A stretch of 64,000 nt of DNA, taken from positions 1-64,000 of the forward strand of contig JAFRLH010000057.1 of the NCBI GenBank assembly GCA_017431345.1. The letters run 5' to 3'. Below, piece by piece: positions 1 to 7,312 of this stretch. Both the position numbers and the translations under genes were made by a program. Origin of the DNA: Lachnospiraceae bacterium (GTDB taxonomy: Bacteria > Bacillota > Clostridia > Lachnospirales > Lachnospiraceae). Each line of letters opens with the position of its first letter. Positions within the stretch are counted from its first letter, which is position 1. Below the pieces are notes generated by a model. It worked only from the letters and a program-made list of their open reading frames with translations, was not told where the DNA came from and searched no databases.

Positions 1-82
1 AGAATTTCTTCATAGTGATCACGAAAAATATCCTGGAGAATGTTCATACAACAATTATGAAACAATGAGAACAAAAAGAAAA

Positions 83-138
83 CCCCTCCCCTCAAGATTG
101 AGGGGTTGGGGGAGTTGAAGTGTCGAAGACACTTTTTT
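83..138 (+). terminator. two terminator-like hairpins at the left edge
   Basis: The first hairpin has CCCCTC and GAGGGG arms (88-105) with further C/G pairing outside them. The second pairs AAGTGT with ACACTT (118-134) and runs into six T residues. The second is a good rho-independent terminator and probably ends a gene lying to the left of the window. Nothing coding is recognised in bases 1-327. Confidence 0.6.
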
Positions 139-327
139 ATTCAGCTTGATAGTTGGTGATATTTTTTCTTATTTGGATCGTATTGAATGAGAACAGTTTG
201 ATAATCTGCTGTTTAAAGCGGTTTGGAAGCCTTTGCTTTATAATGGGAGAGAGGGACTGGTTCTTGGCTGCCGTAAAATGAGGGTGTCTCAAAATGGATA
301 ATAATGGAATTAAACGGCTTTAAATGG

Positions 328-356
328 TTGACAATGGAATGGAATACGGTTATTAT
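328..356 (+). promoter_or_regulatory. sigma-A type promoter of the HTH-Uma2 gene
   Basis: TTGACA and TATTAT are separated by 17 bases, followed by a leader of about 90 bases to the start codon at 454. The -35 is a perfect consensus match. Confidence 0.65.
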
Positions 357-453
357 ATAGACACAAGAATCGATGAGGATTATCGGCAGGACCAGGTGAT
401 GCAGGCGCAGAGAGGGTGACGGAGATGTTCTCTAAAAATGGAGGTGGCTGGAT

Positions 454-1311
454 ATGACGCTGGAACAGATCAAACTAAAAAAACAGGAGCAAGGCATCAC
501 GAATGAAGCACTGGCCGAACTTTCCGGTGTACCTCTCGGCACACTTCAGAAAGTGCTCAGCGGCGCCACGAAAAAACCCAGACTGAAGACGCTGTTGGCA
601 ATAGAAAGAGCGGTCATGAAGTTTCAGGAAGCGGATTTCCAATCTGCAGATCCTTCCGGAGATTTCTTGCCTTTCGATCCTTATGGACAAGGCGGCATAT
701 TGGCAGAAGCGCAGGCCGCTTATTCCTTTCATAAAAAGAGACAAGGGGATTATACACTGGAAGATTACTATGCGTTGCCGGATGACAGAAGAGCAGAGCT
801 GATCGACGGTGTGATCTATGATATGGCTTCGCCGACAGTCATACATCAGGCGTTCATGATGCATATCTGGCGGCAGCTGGATGACTTTATTTATGAAAAT
901 GGCGGAGACTGTGCTGCTCTTACCGCGCCTCTGGATGTGCAGCTTGACCGGGATGACAGGACAATGGTGCAGCCGGATATTCTTGTTGTGTGCGATGGAG
1001 ACAGGGACCGGATCAGGAAATCCGGAATCTGCGGAGCTCCGGATATGGTGATCGAGATATTGTCCCCGGCAACGAAAAACAGGGATATCTATATCAAAGG
1101 CAGGAAATATCAGGAAGCCGGTGTAAGAGAGTACTGGATGATCCATACGGACAGGCAGAGGGTAGTTGCATTTCATGACCTGCAGGAATCGGATATTCCA
1201 GTGGTATATACATTTCAGGACAGCATCCCTGTGCATATCTGGGAGGACAGATGTCTTGTTGATTTCCCACAGATCTGCAGCAGGATCAGGAACCTTCCGG
1301 GTGTGGAATAG
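454..1311 (+). CDS. XRE-type HTH fused to Uma2-family (DUF820) PD-(D/E)XK nuclease-like domain
   Basis: A 285-residue protein. Residues 1-57 form a Cro/C1-type helix-turn-helix (ALAELSGVPLGTLQKVLSG is the two-helix core). From about residue 95 onward it matches the Uma2 family: an N-terminal TLEDYYALPDDRRAELIDG stretch, then QPDILVV, VIEILSPATKNRD and YQEAGVREYWMI. The Asp of QPD and Glu of VIE sit where this restriction-endonuclease-like fold places its metal ligands. Uma2 proteins are common in Firmicutes and cyanobacteria, often in many copies, and their biological role is unsettled. A GGAGGTGG ribosome site lies 7 bases before the ATG. The gene stands alone with its own promoter and faces the convergent symporter gene. 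I am sure of the family; nuclease activity and target are unknown. Confidence 0.8.
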   Translation: MTLEQIKLKKQEQGITNEALAELSGVPLGTLQKVLSGATKKPRLKTLLAIERAVMKFQEADFQSADPSGDFLPFDPYGQGGILAEAQAAYSFHKKRQGDYTLEDYYALPDDRRAELIDGVIYDMASPTVIHQAFMMHIWRQLDDFIYENGGDCAALTAPLDVQLDRDDRTMVQPDILVVCDGDRDRIRKSGICGAPDMVIEILSPATKNRDIYIKGRKYQEAGVREYWMIHTDRQRVVAFHDLQESDIPVVYTFQDSIPVHIWEDRCLVDFPQICSRIRNLPGVE

Positions 1312-1422
1312 CTGCGCCGGTGCAGCGCTTTGGCGGAATAGAAAATGCAGGTGTTCGGCGGAATAGAAAATGCCGGTGTCCTGGTCGGACAGCCGGCAGT
1401 CCTGTGGTATTGGGAATCCGTC

Positions 1423-2823
1423 TTATTTCAGCATATTCTTGGAGAAGTATTCCTTTGTCACGCTTGTGACCACGCCGGAGAGCATCAGCAGTGCAATCAG
1501 GTTCGGGATCGCCATCAGGCCGTTCAGCGTATCCGCGATATCCCACATCAGTGTGCCGGATCCGACAGCGCCGACGATGCAGACAAGCGAGAAGATGATC
1601 TTATAAATTGTGACAACAGCTTTGTTGTTGTTAGTCAGATAACCCCAGCAGTTCTCGCCGTAATACGCCCATGAAAGGATGGTCGACAGCGCGAAGAACA
1701 GAAGGCTCAGCTCGATGATCAGTCCGCCGAAGGTTCCGGGAAGGATCGTATTGAAAGCGGCGGCTGCGGCAGCACCCTTGGAAGCGAATGCATCCAGGCC
1801 GCCATCGGTATTCAGTACGCCGGAGAGAATAACTGCCATAGCAGTGATGCTGCAGATCACGATGGTATCGATGAAGACTTCGAACACGCCCCAGATCGCC
1901 TGCTCACAGGGTTCTTCGGTAGAAGAAGCGGCATGTGCGATAGGTGCGGAACCGAGACCGGCTTCATTGGAGAACACGCCGCGGGCAAATCCCTGACGCA
2001 TGGCCATCATGATGGTATAACCGAATATTCCGCCGCCGACACTCTTCAGGGAGAATGCACCGGCAAAGATCTGGCCGAAAGCCGCGGGAATATCGCCGAT
2101 TCTCATAATGATCAGGATGATACCGGCGATGATATAAAAGACAGACATGAACGGAACAAGCAGGGATGTTACCGCTCCGATTCTCTTGATGCCGCCCAGG
2201 GTAACAAGGGCTGCGATCACTGCGATGATGATACCGGATGCAAGCGCGGGAATGTGGAAGAGGTCGTTCATAGCGCCGGCGATCTCATTGCTCTGCGCGA
2301 TATTTCCGATTCCGAAGGTAGCAAGTCCGCCAAGCAGCGCGAATACGACAGCGAGCCATTTCCAGCTCTTGCCGATACCGTTTTCAATGTAGTACATCGG
2401 TCCGCCGTGGTATCTGCCGTCCTTATCCTTCACACGATATTTCATGGCGAGCAGGATCTCAGCATACTTTGTGACCATACCGAAGAACGCAGCGACCCAC
2501 ATCCAGAACACAGCGCCTGCGCCGCCGGTGAAGATCGCGCCTGTAACGCCGGCGATATTACCGGTGCCGACGGTTCCGGCAAGCGCGGTGGTAACTGCGT
2601 GGAAGGCGGGGATGTTGGCACCGTGGTCCTTCGCATCCTTCTTCCCGAACAGTGTTCCGATCGTGTTCTTCAGGATTCTTCCGAAGTGGGTTACCTGCAG
2701 CCATTTTACGCGGACTGTCAGGTAAACGCCTGTGCCGACCAGCAGGAGGAGCATGAGCGGGCCCCATGCAAATCCGTTGATCACACCATTGATCTCACTT
2801 ACTTTTGCGATAAAGTTTTCCAT
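1423..2823 (-). CDS. sodium:alanine/glycine symporter (AGCS family)
   Basis: A 466-residue, very hydrophobic protein with the usual length and about eleven membrane segments of the alanine or glycine:cation symporter family. Diagnostic stretches are GTVGTGNIAGVTGAIFTGG near residue 85, the KYAEILLAMKYR segment, and SNEAGLGSAPIAHAA near residue 290, all classic AGCS signatures. It should import alanine or glycine with Na+ at the cytoplasmic membrane. A glycine riboswitch and a terminator-like hairpin precede it on the same strand, so glycine is the likely physiological substrate or signal. An AGGAAG ribosome site lies just before the ATG. Family assignment is secure; the exact amino acid is inferred from the riboswitch. 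Confidence 0.92.
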   Translation of the reverse strand: MENFIAKVSEINGVINGFAWGPLMLLLLVGTGVYLTVRVKWLQVTHFGRILKNTIGTLFGKKDAKDHGANIPAFHAVTTALAGTVGTGNIAGVTGAIFTGGAGAVFWMWVAAFFGMVTKYAEILLAMKYRVKDKDGRYHGGPMYYIENGIGKSWKWLAVVFALLGGLATFGIGNIAQSNEIAGAMNDLFHIPALASGIIIAVIAALVTLGGIKRIGAVTSLLVPFMSVFYIIAGIILIIMRIGDIPAAFGQIFAGAFSLKSVGGGIFGYTIMMAMRQGFARGVFSNEAGLGSAPIAHAASSTEEPCEQAIWGVFEVFIDTIVICSITAMAVILSGVLNTDGGLDAFASKGAAAAAAFNTILPGTFGGLIIELSLLFFALSTILSWAYYGENCWGYLTNNNKAVVTIYKIIFSLVCIVGAVGSGTLMWDIADTLNGLMAIPNLIALLMLSGVVTSVTKEYFSKNMLK

Positions 2824-2899
2824 TTTTCTTCCTTTCTCTGTTTCCTGGTTTCCAACCCAATACTGCTTGAGAGATGCGCTCCGGCGGCAGTTCCGGAGA

Positions 2900-2932
2900 A
2901 ATAGAAAAGGAGCTGCTTTCGGAGCAACTCCT
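2900..2932 (-). terminator. expression-platform hairpin downstream of the glycine riboswitch
   Basis: On the minus strand AGGAGTTGCT pairs with AGCAGCTCCT around a five-base loop and is followed by TTTTCTATTT. It lies between the aptamer and the symporter start codon, about 75 bases before the ATG, so it is well placed to act as a glycine-controlled terminator. Confidence 0.6.
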
Positions 2933-2987
2933 GATACTTTTCAAAAGGCTGTCTGCGCATGGTGTCTTCGCAGACCGGTTTTGTTTT

Positions 2988-3072
2988 TGCTCTGTCCTTT
3001 TGCCTGAGAGATTCGGCTTCTGCCTTGCACCTTCGGCTCCCGACTTAACGGGTTTCTCGAGAGTTCCTCCGC
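2988..3072 (-). promoter_or_regulatory. glycine riboswitch aptamer
   Basis: Read on the minus strand this shows the conserved glycine aptamer features in order: GGAGGAACTCTCGAGA, the CCCGTTAAGTCGGG hairpin, GCCGAAGGTGCAA, then AATCTCTCAGGCAAAAGG followed by ACAGAG. The last block is the hallmark 3' side of the aptamer. Only one complete aptamer is visible; a weak ATCTCTCAAGCAG echo near 2870 is not a full second aptamer. It precedes an AGCS symporter, a known target class of this riboswitch. Confidence 0.88.
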
Positions 3073-3123
3073 CTGCGGTCTTTGCATTCCGCAAGCTTCA
3101 CCGGTATTGAATTGTTGGAAAAC

Positions 3124-3152
3124 AATATAACACAGACTTTGTGGTAATGCAA
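3124..3152 (-). promoter_or_regulatory. promoter of the riboswitch-symporter transcript
   Basis: On the minus strand TTGCAT and TATATT are spaced by 17 bases, about 50 bases upstream of the aptamer. Confidence 0.6.
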
Positions 3153-3191
3153 TGATAAATTATACGGGAGGTGCATTTTTGTGGTATTATG

Positions 3192-3370
3192 GGCGCTGCC
3201 GGCCAGAATCTTTCCGGAATGCGCTGTGGAGGAGGTTTGATGACCGCAATTTGCCGCTGCAGTCCAGAATTTTCCAAGACTGTGCCGCGGAAGAGGTTTG
3301 ATGACCGCGTTTTGCCGCTGAAGTCCTGTATCTTGCTATGATATGCTGTGGAGGAGACTCAGTAACCGCG
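3192..3370. repeat. three imperfect tandem repeats of about 61 bp
   Basis: GAGGTTTGATGACCGC occurs at 3232 and 3293, and a diverged copy (GAGACTCAGTAACCGC) near 3354. Each is preceded by a TGTGGAGGA- or CGCGGAAGA-like block and followed by TTGCCGCTG-like sequence. The array is non-coding and sits just upstream of the symporter promoter. The rest of 3371-3510 holds nothing I can name. Confidence 0.65.
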
Positions 3371-3510
3371 TGTTGCTCACTCTTTCCGTTTTTTTTTTAC
3401 GCGTTTGATCATGATTTGGGTTTTTCAGGGAGTTTCTTGCCAGACGATACGCCGGAAAACAATTCATGGATTGTTGACTTCAACTAATTTATCCGTATTT
3501 TCTTCAAATG

Positions 3511-3577
3511 AAGACGACGCTACCCCTTTTTGTATGCTTGTCTTTGCTGCGGCATGTAAAACGGGGTAGCGTCTTTT
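3511..3577. repeat. GACGCTACCCC inverted repeat, copy 1
   Basis: GACGCTACCCCTTTTT on the left is matched by ACGGGGTAGCGTC on the right, with a loop of about 38 bases. Arms of the same sequence recur near 28900 and 54115-54271, and single half-copies lie at about 3640, 4266 and 28812. It could act as a bidirectional terminator or be a mobile palindrome. Confidence 0.7.
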
Positions 3578-3642
3578 CAATCAAGTACACATTACGGACA
3601 AACTGAAGAAGAATAGATTTCTTAAGAAAGAAATCCAGGGTA

Positions 3643-3692
3643 GCGTGAGAGCCAAGTGATGTATGGATACATACATCCTCACACTTTTTCTT
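3643..3692. terminator. terminator-like hairpin in a non-coding stretch
   Basis: GATGTATG and CATACATC pair around GATA, with further GTGAG/CTCAC pairing outside, followed by CACTTTTTCTTT. No gene is recognised immediately before it. Confidence 0.4.
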
Positions 3693-3789
3693 TGAAATTT
3701 GATTTGCTGTATTACTTATCTTAATAATGTTTAGGTCAAATTGATTTCTGAAAAATAATCTGAAGTGCCTGTTTATATAGGAAAATTAG

Positions 3790-3818
3790 TTCACTATTCC
3801 TTTGGAAAGTGATATAGT
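3790..3818 (+). promoter_or_regulatory. probable promoter of the 39-codon gene
   Basis: TTCACT and TATAGT are separated by 17 bases. The spacer forms a partial palindrome (TCACTATTCC ... GGAAAGTGA) that could be an operator. Confidence 0.4.
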
Positions 3819-3887
3819 ACCACTCGTTCAAAAACATAAGAATGTGTCGTAAATAATTGTCATTTTGAGAGTATGGAGGGAGAATCA

Positions 3888-4007
3888 ATGTTTAACGCTA
3901 TTAAAACAGTCATCGCAAAATGCCTTGCTGCAGTGTATGTAGATTATGTCGCCGACAGCATTTATGAAGTGCCGGCTGATCAGGCAAAGTACATCATGGG
4001 CAAATAA
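3888..4007 (+). CDS. 39-residue small protein of unknown function
   Basis: A short reading frame beginning MFNAIKTVIAKCLAAVY and ending YIMGK. A GGAGGG ribosome site lies 7 bases before the ATG, a plausible promoter 70 bases upstream, and a strong terminator directly after the stop, so it looks like a complete monocistronic unit. The N-terminal third is amphipathic to hydrophobic (Ile, Ala, Val, Leu) with a single Cys, and the C-terminal half is acidic and Tyr-rich. I do not recognise the family; a small regulatory or membrane-associated peptide is possible. Confidence 0.5.
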   Translation: MFNAIKTVIAKCLAAVYVDYVADSIYEVPADQAKYIMGK

Positions 4008-4035
4008 TTCCGCCCTTTACATATACAGGCAGTAA

Positions 4036-4087
4036 GAAAGACAGTTTATCCGGCGCCGATTTCGGACAGGCGGATGAACTGTCTTTT
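4036..4087 (+). terminator. terminator of the small gene
   Basis: AAGACAGTTTATCCG pairs with CGGATGAACTGTCTT around a loop, followed by TTTTG. The region from here to about 4360 contains only a half-copy of the GGGGTAGCGT repeat at 4266. Confidence 0.75.
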
Positions 4088-4364
4088 GTGTTGTATGAAA
4101 AATCAAATCATAAAAGCTCTTTAGGATTTCCTGAAGTGATCTGCTGCGCGGAAGGATAAGGAAGATTCGCTTCGGGGAAGCTCTGTGATGTTTGGGTGTG
4201 GGACAGTTCACAAAACAAACTTGAAAACCCAAAACAAGAGAATTCTACGAGTTTAACAAGCATGATTGGGGTAGCGTTGGCTGAAAATGATACTGTGACA
4301 GAAAAATGAAAAAATCACGGAAGAAATCTTCATAAAATCTTCTGTTTCTTTGTGCCGCAGAGTA

Positions 4365-4393
4365 TGGAAAGAAGAGCATTAATGGTGTATAAT
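4365..4393 (+). promoter_or_regulatory. promoter of the SH3-repeat gene
   Basis: TGGAAA and a perfect TATAAT, 17 bases apart, about 95 bases before the start codon. Confidence 0.5.
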
Positions 4394-4489
4394 AGCGATA
4401 TAGTTAAAAAATAAACGATCGTGGAAAATCAGTTTTCAGGATCTGTACTGCATGGCAGAAGCCGCAGAAAAATAAAGGAGGATTCCGGT

Positions 4490-5446
4490 ATGAAGAAACT
4501 GCTGATCCGTATGGCAGCCATCACTTTGCTGGCAGCCGCTGTCCTGGCCTGCGTACCTTATGTACAGGCTGCATCCAAGACTAACAACCGCAAAAGTTTG
4601 CGCACAGGAGCCGTATCTGCATCAAGCTATACTGCCCGCACCACTTCGAATCTCAAAATGCGCAGCAGCAAGAGCACGACGGCAAACAATGTCCTGCTGG
4701 TCATACCGAAAAAGAAGGTGGTGATCATCCGCAGCAGGGAAGCAAACAACTGGTACGGGATCCTCTATGAAGGAAAGGCCGGATACGTAAAAGGCGGTTA
4801 TCTTACAGATAATACAGACCGGATGAAGACTGCTGCAAGTCTCCGCCTGCGTACGACCATGGACCAGACGGTGAAAAATAATATCATCCGGACCATGCCG
4901 AAGTTCAGCACCGTGGAAGTGATCACAAGATATAAGAACGGCTGGTATCTGGTCAATTATAAAGGAAAGTCCGGATATGCTTCCGCAAAATATCTGGTGG
5001 ATTCGGATGAGCAGCAGAAGGTGATCAAGGTGACGACGGCAAGACTCCGCTTGCGCAGCAGTATGAGTTTGAAGACATCCGAGAATATCATCCTGGTCAT
5101 TCCCAAAGGAAATAAAGTCGAGCTGCTGAGCGAACGGGAAAATGGCTGGGTCAAAGTGAAATATGGCAGCAGGACCGGTTATGTCAAGTCCCAATACCTG
5201 AAAAGCAGCAAGAAGAAAGCAAGTTCAAACGGCGTAGTGAAGATCATGGCTGAGAATCTGAATGTGAGAAGTTCCATGAGCAAATCTTCTGACAGCAATA
5301 TTATCGGCCTTGTAAAAAAGGGAAAGTCTGTGACGATCCTGTCAAAGGAGAGCAACAACTGGTATAAGATCAAATACGGAAGCGGTGTCGGCTATATCAA
5401 GGGCGGCCATTTCACAGATGATACTTCAAGAGTAGGAATTGGATGA
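4490..5446 (+). CDS. secreted protein with four bacterial SH3 (SH3b) repeats
   Basis: A 318-residue protein. The start used here has an AAAGGAGG site 8 bases upstream and opens a typical signal peptide (MKKLLIRMAA, then a hydrophobic core, ending VQAA). The mature part is four SH3b units of about 65 residues, each with an N(or A)LxxRSS core, a ...NNWY/NGWY... strand and a closing G(Y)(V/I)KGGYL-like strand (units begin near residues 36, 105, 172 and 243). Such domains bind cell-wall peptidoglycan or other polymers. There is no catalytic domain, so it is probably a wall-associated adaptor or structural protein. It stands alone between its own promoter and terminator. Confidence 0.82.
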   Translation: MKKLLIRMAAITLLAAAVLACVPYVQAASKTNNRKSLRTGAVSASSYTARTTSNLKMRSSKSTTANNVLLVIPKKKVVIIRSREANNWYGILYEGKAGYVKGGYLTDNTDRMKTAASLRLRTTMDQTVKNNIIRTMPKFSTVEVITRYKNGWYLVNYKGKSGYASAKYLVDSDEQQKVIKVTTARLRLRSSMSLKTSENIILVIPKGNKVELLSERENGWVKVKYGSRTGYVKSQYLKSSKKKASSNGVVKIMAENLNVRSSMSKSSDSNIIGLVKKGKSVTILSKESNNWYKIKYGSGVGYIKGGHFTDDTSRVGIG

Positions 5447-5456
5447 TATAAGGAGA

Positions 5457-5484
5457 GACACCGGGAGAGACACCCGGTGTCTTT
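5457..5484 (+). terminator. terminator of the SH3-repeat gene
   Basis: GACACCGGG pairs with CCCGGTGTC around a six-base loop, followed by TTTGT. Confidence 0.75.
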
Positions 5485-5492
5485 GTGCCTTC

Positions 5493-5521
5493 TTGAAATT
5501 CGAACGCAATGGGGGTATGAT
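5493..5521 (+). promoter_or_regulatory. promoter of the chromate transporter pair
   Basis: TTGAAA and TATGAT with a 17-base spacer, 30 bases before the first start codon. Confidence 0.65.
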
Positions 5522-5550
5522 AAAGAGACATTTCTTTTCCGGAGGATTTC

Positions 5551-6102
5551 ATGAAAGAATTACTGGATCTGTTCCTTACTTTTGCCCGCATCGGCGGGGT
5601 CACATTCGGCGGCGGCTACGCGATGCTCCCGATTCTGCAAAGGGAAGTTGTCGAGAATAAAAAATGGGCCACCAATGAAGAACTGATGGATTATTATGCG
5701 ATCGGGCAGTGTACGCCCGGCATCATTGCGGTCAATACCGCAACGTTCATCGGCCGCAATAAACACGGTCTGGCCGGCGCGATTGCAGCCACCCTGGGAG
5801 TAGTGGCACCCTCTGTGGTCATGATCACGATCATCGCTGCGTTCATTTCCAATTTCGCGGAACTGAAAGTCGTGCAGAATGCATTCGCCGGGATCAGGGT
5901 GTGTGTGTTTGTTCTGATTTTAAAGGCAGTCGTGAAGCTTGGGAAATCATCGATTAAGGATGCAGTGACGCTGGCTTTGTTCGCGCTGGTGCTGCTTGGT
6001 TCACTGCTGTTCGACATTTCTCCCATTGTCTTTGTGCTGATCGCAGGAGTCTGCGGGATCATCGCGCAAAGCGTCCTGAAGAAAGGTGGTGCACAGGCAT
6101 GA
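5551..6102 (+). CDS. chromate transporter, first half-size CHR subunit
   Basis: A 183-residue membrane protein with one CHR (ChrA) domain. Early signatures are GGVTFGGGYAMLP (residues 16-28) and IGQCTPGIIAVNTATFIG (around 50-67), both conserved in the family. About six membrane segments. Full-length ChrA proteins carry two CHR domains; here the domains are separate genes, the known short-chain pair arrangement. The stop codon overlaps the start of the second subunit by four bases (ATGA). GGAGG ribosome site. In anaerobes without chromate exposure the true substrate of such pairs is unclear. Confidence 0.85.
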   Translation: MKELLDLFLTFARIGGVTFGGGYAMLPILQREVVENKKWATNEELMDYYAIGQCTPGIIAVNTATFIGRNKHGLAGAIAATLGVVAPSVVMITIIAAFISNFAELKVVQNAFAGIRVCVFVLILKAVVKLGKSSIKDAVTLALFALVLLGSLLFDISPIVFVLIAGVCGIIAQSVLKKGGAQA

Positions 6103-6713
6103 TCTATCTCCGTCTTTTTTATGAATTTGCAAAAGTAGGGCTGTTCGCTGTGGGCGGCGGACTGGCTACCGTTCCTTTTCTGCAGGATCTGTCAAAACGC
6201 ACCGGCTGGTTCTCGACAAATCAACTGGCTGATATGATCGCTGTCTCGGAATGCACGCCGGGGCCGATCGGTGTAAATATGGCGACGTATACAGGGTATA
6301 CGGTCGGCGGCCCGCTGGGATCTGTGGCTGCAACGCTCGGCCTGGTGTTTCCTTCGCTTGTTGTGATCCTGATCGTAGCGAAGATCCTGGCGGCGTTCAG
6401 GGACAATAAATATGTGAATTCCGCTTTCTACGGGCTGCGGCCGGCATCGACGGGGCTGATTGCGGCGGCTTGCCTGGGGGTGGCGAAGATCGCATTGTTC
6501 GATACGGGGGAACAGGAATTCCTGGCAAATATGTTCTCAAATATCCGCTGGAATGCGGTGATCCTGGCACTCATTCTTTGGTTCCTTATGAATCCGGGAA
6601 TGTTCGGGAAGATCGGTGAAAATAAGGTGCTGAAGAAGATCGGCGGACTGCATCCGATCATTTTCCTGGCTGCTGCTGCGGTCGTGGGGATCGTGTTTCA
6701 GTTCGGCGGGTGA
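6099..6713 (+). CDS. chromate transporter, second half-size CHR subunit
   Basis: A 204-residue partner of the preceding gene. VGLFAVGGGLATVPFL (residues 13-28) and SECTPGPIGVNMATYTGY (50-67) are the matching CHR motifs. It is translationally coupled through the ATGA overlap and has an AAAGGTGG site inside the upstream gene. In paired systems the two halves are thought to assemble with opposite membrane topology. C-terminal half has further hydrophobic segments. Confidence 0.85.
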   Translation: MIYLRLFYEFAKVGLFAVGGGLATVPFLQDLSKRTGWFSTNQLADMIAVSECTPGPIGVNMATYTGYTVGGPLGSVAATLGLVFPSLVVILIVAKILAAFRDNKYVNSAFYGLRPASTGLIAAACLGVAKIALFDTGEQEFLANMFSNIRWNAVILALILWFLMNPGMFGKIGENKVLKKIGGLHPIIFLAAAAVVGIVFQFGG

Positions 6714-6728
6714 GTGAAGAGTTTGTAA

Positions 6729-6758
6729 TCCGGAGGAGCGCAGCGACGAAGGATGACA
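6729..6758. repeat. REP-like element, copy 1
   Basis: Reads TCCGGAGGAGCG ... GACGAAGGATGACA. On the opposite strand it is TGTCATCCTTCGTCGC followed by GCTCCTCCGGA. Related copies lie at 22611, 46151-46226 and 60943. Confidence 0.65.
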
Positions 6759-6817
6759 AGCCTCGTCAGTAAGGCATCAACTCAACCTGCAGTATACCGG
6801 AAGTACACGAATTCTCA

Positions 6818-6846
6818 TTGAAAATCTATATGGTTTTTGTTATAAT
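6818..6846 (+). promoter_or_regulatory. promoter of the V-ATPase operon
   Basis: TTGAAA and TATAAT, 17 bases apart. The likely start of transcription is near 6853, about 145 bases before the first gene, with a terminator hairpin in between. Confidence 0.65.
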
Positions 6847-6876
6847 ATAAAACTGAATATTGTGATGGTTTTACCC

Positions 6877-6920
6877 AAAGCCCCGGATCCTGCACAACGT
6901 CTGAGGATCAGGGCTTTTTG
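6877..6920 (+). terminator. terminator or attenuator in the V-ATPase leader
   Basis: AAAGCCC pairs with GGGCTTT and an inner GATCC pairs with GGATC, followed by a run of five T. It lies after the promoter and before the first gene, so it would cut most transcripts unless read through. Confidence 0.6.
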
Positions 6921-6998
6921 ACAATTTTGACATACCAGCACCGCTTTCGCTTTGCAAAGAAGCGGGAGTACTTCACGTATAACGGGAGGTGATACGAT

Positions 6999-7310
6999 TT
7001 GGAGGATACATTAAAGCACCTTTTTCAGATAGAAGAGGCCTCCGGCCGCATCATGGACAGGGTGGAGCTTCAGAAAGAAGCCTGCCGGAAGGAATATGAA
7101 GAAAAAACAGCCGCCTTCGACGAGCAGATGAAGCGTGAGACGGAAACGCATATTGCTGCACTCCGGGAACAGCTGAAGGCTGAGCGCGAAGAAAAACTGA
7201 GTTCTCTTGTCTCTGAAACAAAGGAGAGAGAAGAGAAAATGCGCAGTCTGTTCGCTGTTAAGAAGGATGTGCTTGCCGGCCAGCTCGTCAAGAGCATCCT
7301 GGAGGAATGA
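6999..7310 (+). CDS. V-type ATPase subunit G/H-like (peripheral stalk coiled coil)
   Basis: A 103-residue charged helical protein, almost entirely coiled coil (KEYEEKTAAFDEQMKRE and repeated E/K/L heptads). First gene of the V-type ATPase operon, where archaeal AhaH and bacterial NtpF-type stalk subunits usually sit. It begins with TTG; a GGGAGGTGA ribosome site 7 bases upstream and the downstream overlap support this start. It would pair with subunit E to form the peripheral stalk that holds the A3B3 head against rotation. Position plus coiled coil give the call; sequence alone is too low in complexity to be certain. Confidence 0.7.
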   Translation: MEDTLKHLFQIEEASGRIMDRVELQKEACRKEYEEKTAAFDEQMKRETETHIAALREQLKAEREEKLSSLVSETKEREEKMRSLFAVKKDVLAGQLVKSILEE

Positions 7311-7312
7311 TC

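Noticed and set aside
274..292. Insertion-sequence end (GAGGGTGTCTCAAAA)
   Set aside because: This resembles terminal sequences of some insertion sequences, but there is no transposase, no partner end and no target duplication. Too short to call.
454..1311. Toxin-antitoxin pair made of HTH and nuclease
   Set aside because: Both domains are in a single uninterrupted frame and no second small gene is nearby; the fusion alone does not support a toxin-antitoxin call.
2850..2885. Second glycine aptamer (tandem riboswitch)
   Set aside because: Only ATCTCTCAAGCAG-like sequence is present; the 5' half of an aptamer is missing and a terminator-like hairpin occupies the space.
7307..7312. Earlier ATG as start of V-ATPase subunit C
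   Set aside because: It abuts the GGAGGA sequence with no spacing; the ATG at 7313 is correctly spaced and begins the conserved N-terminus.
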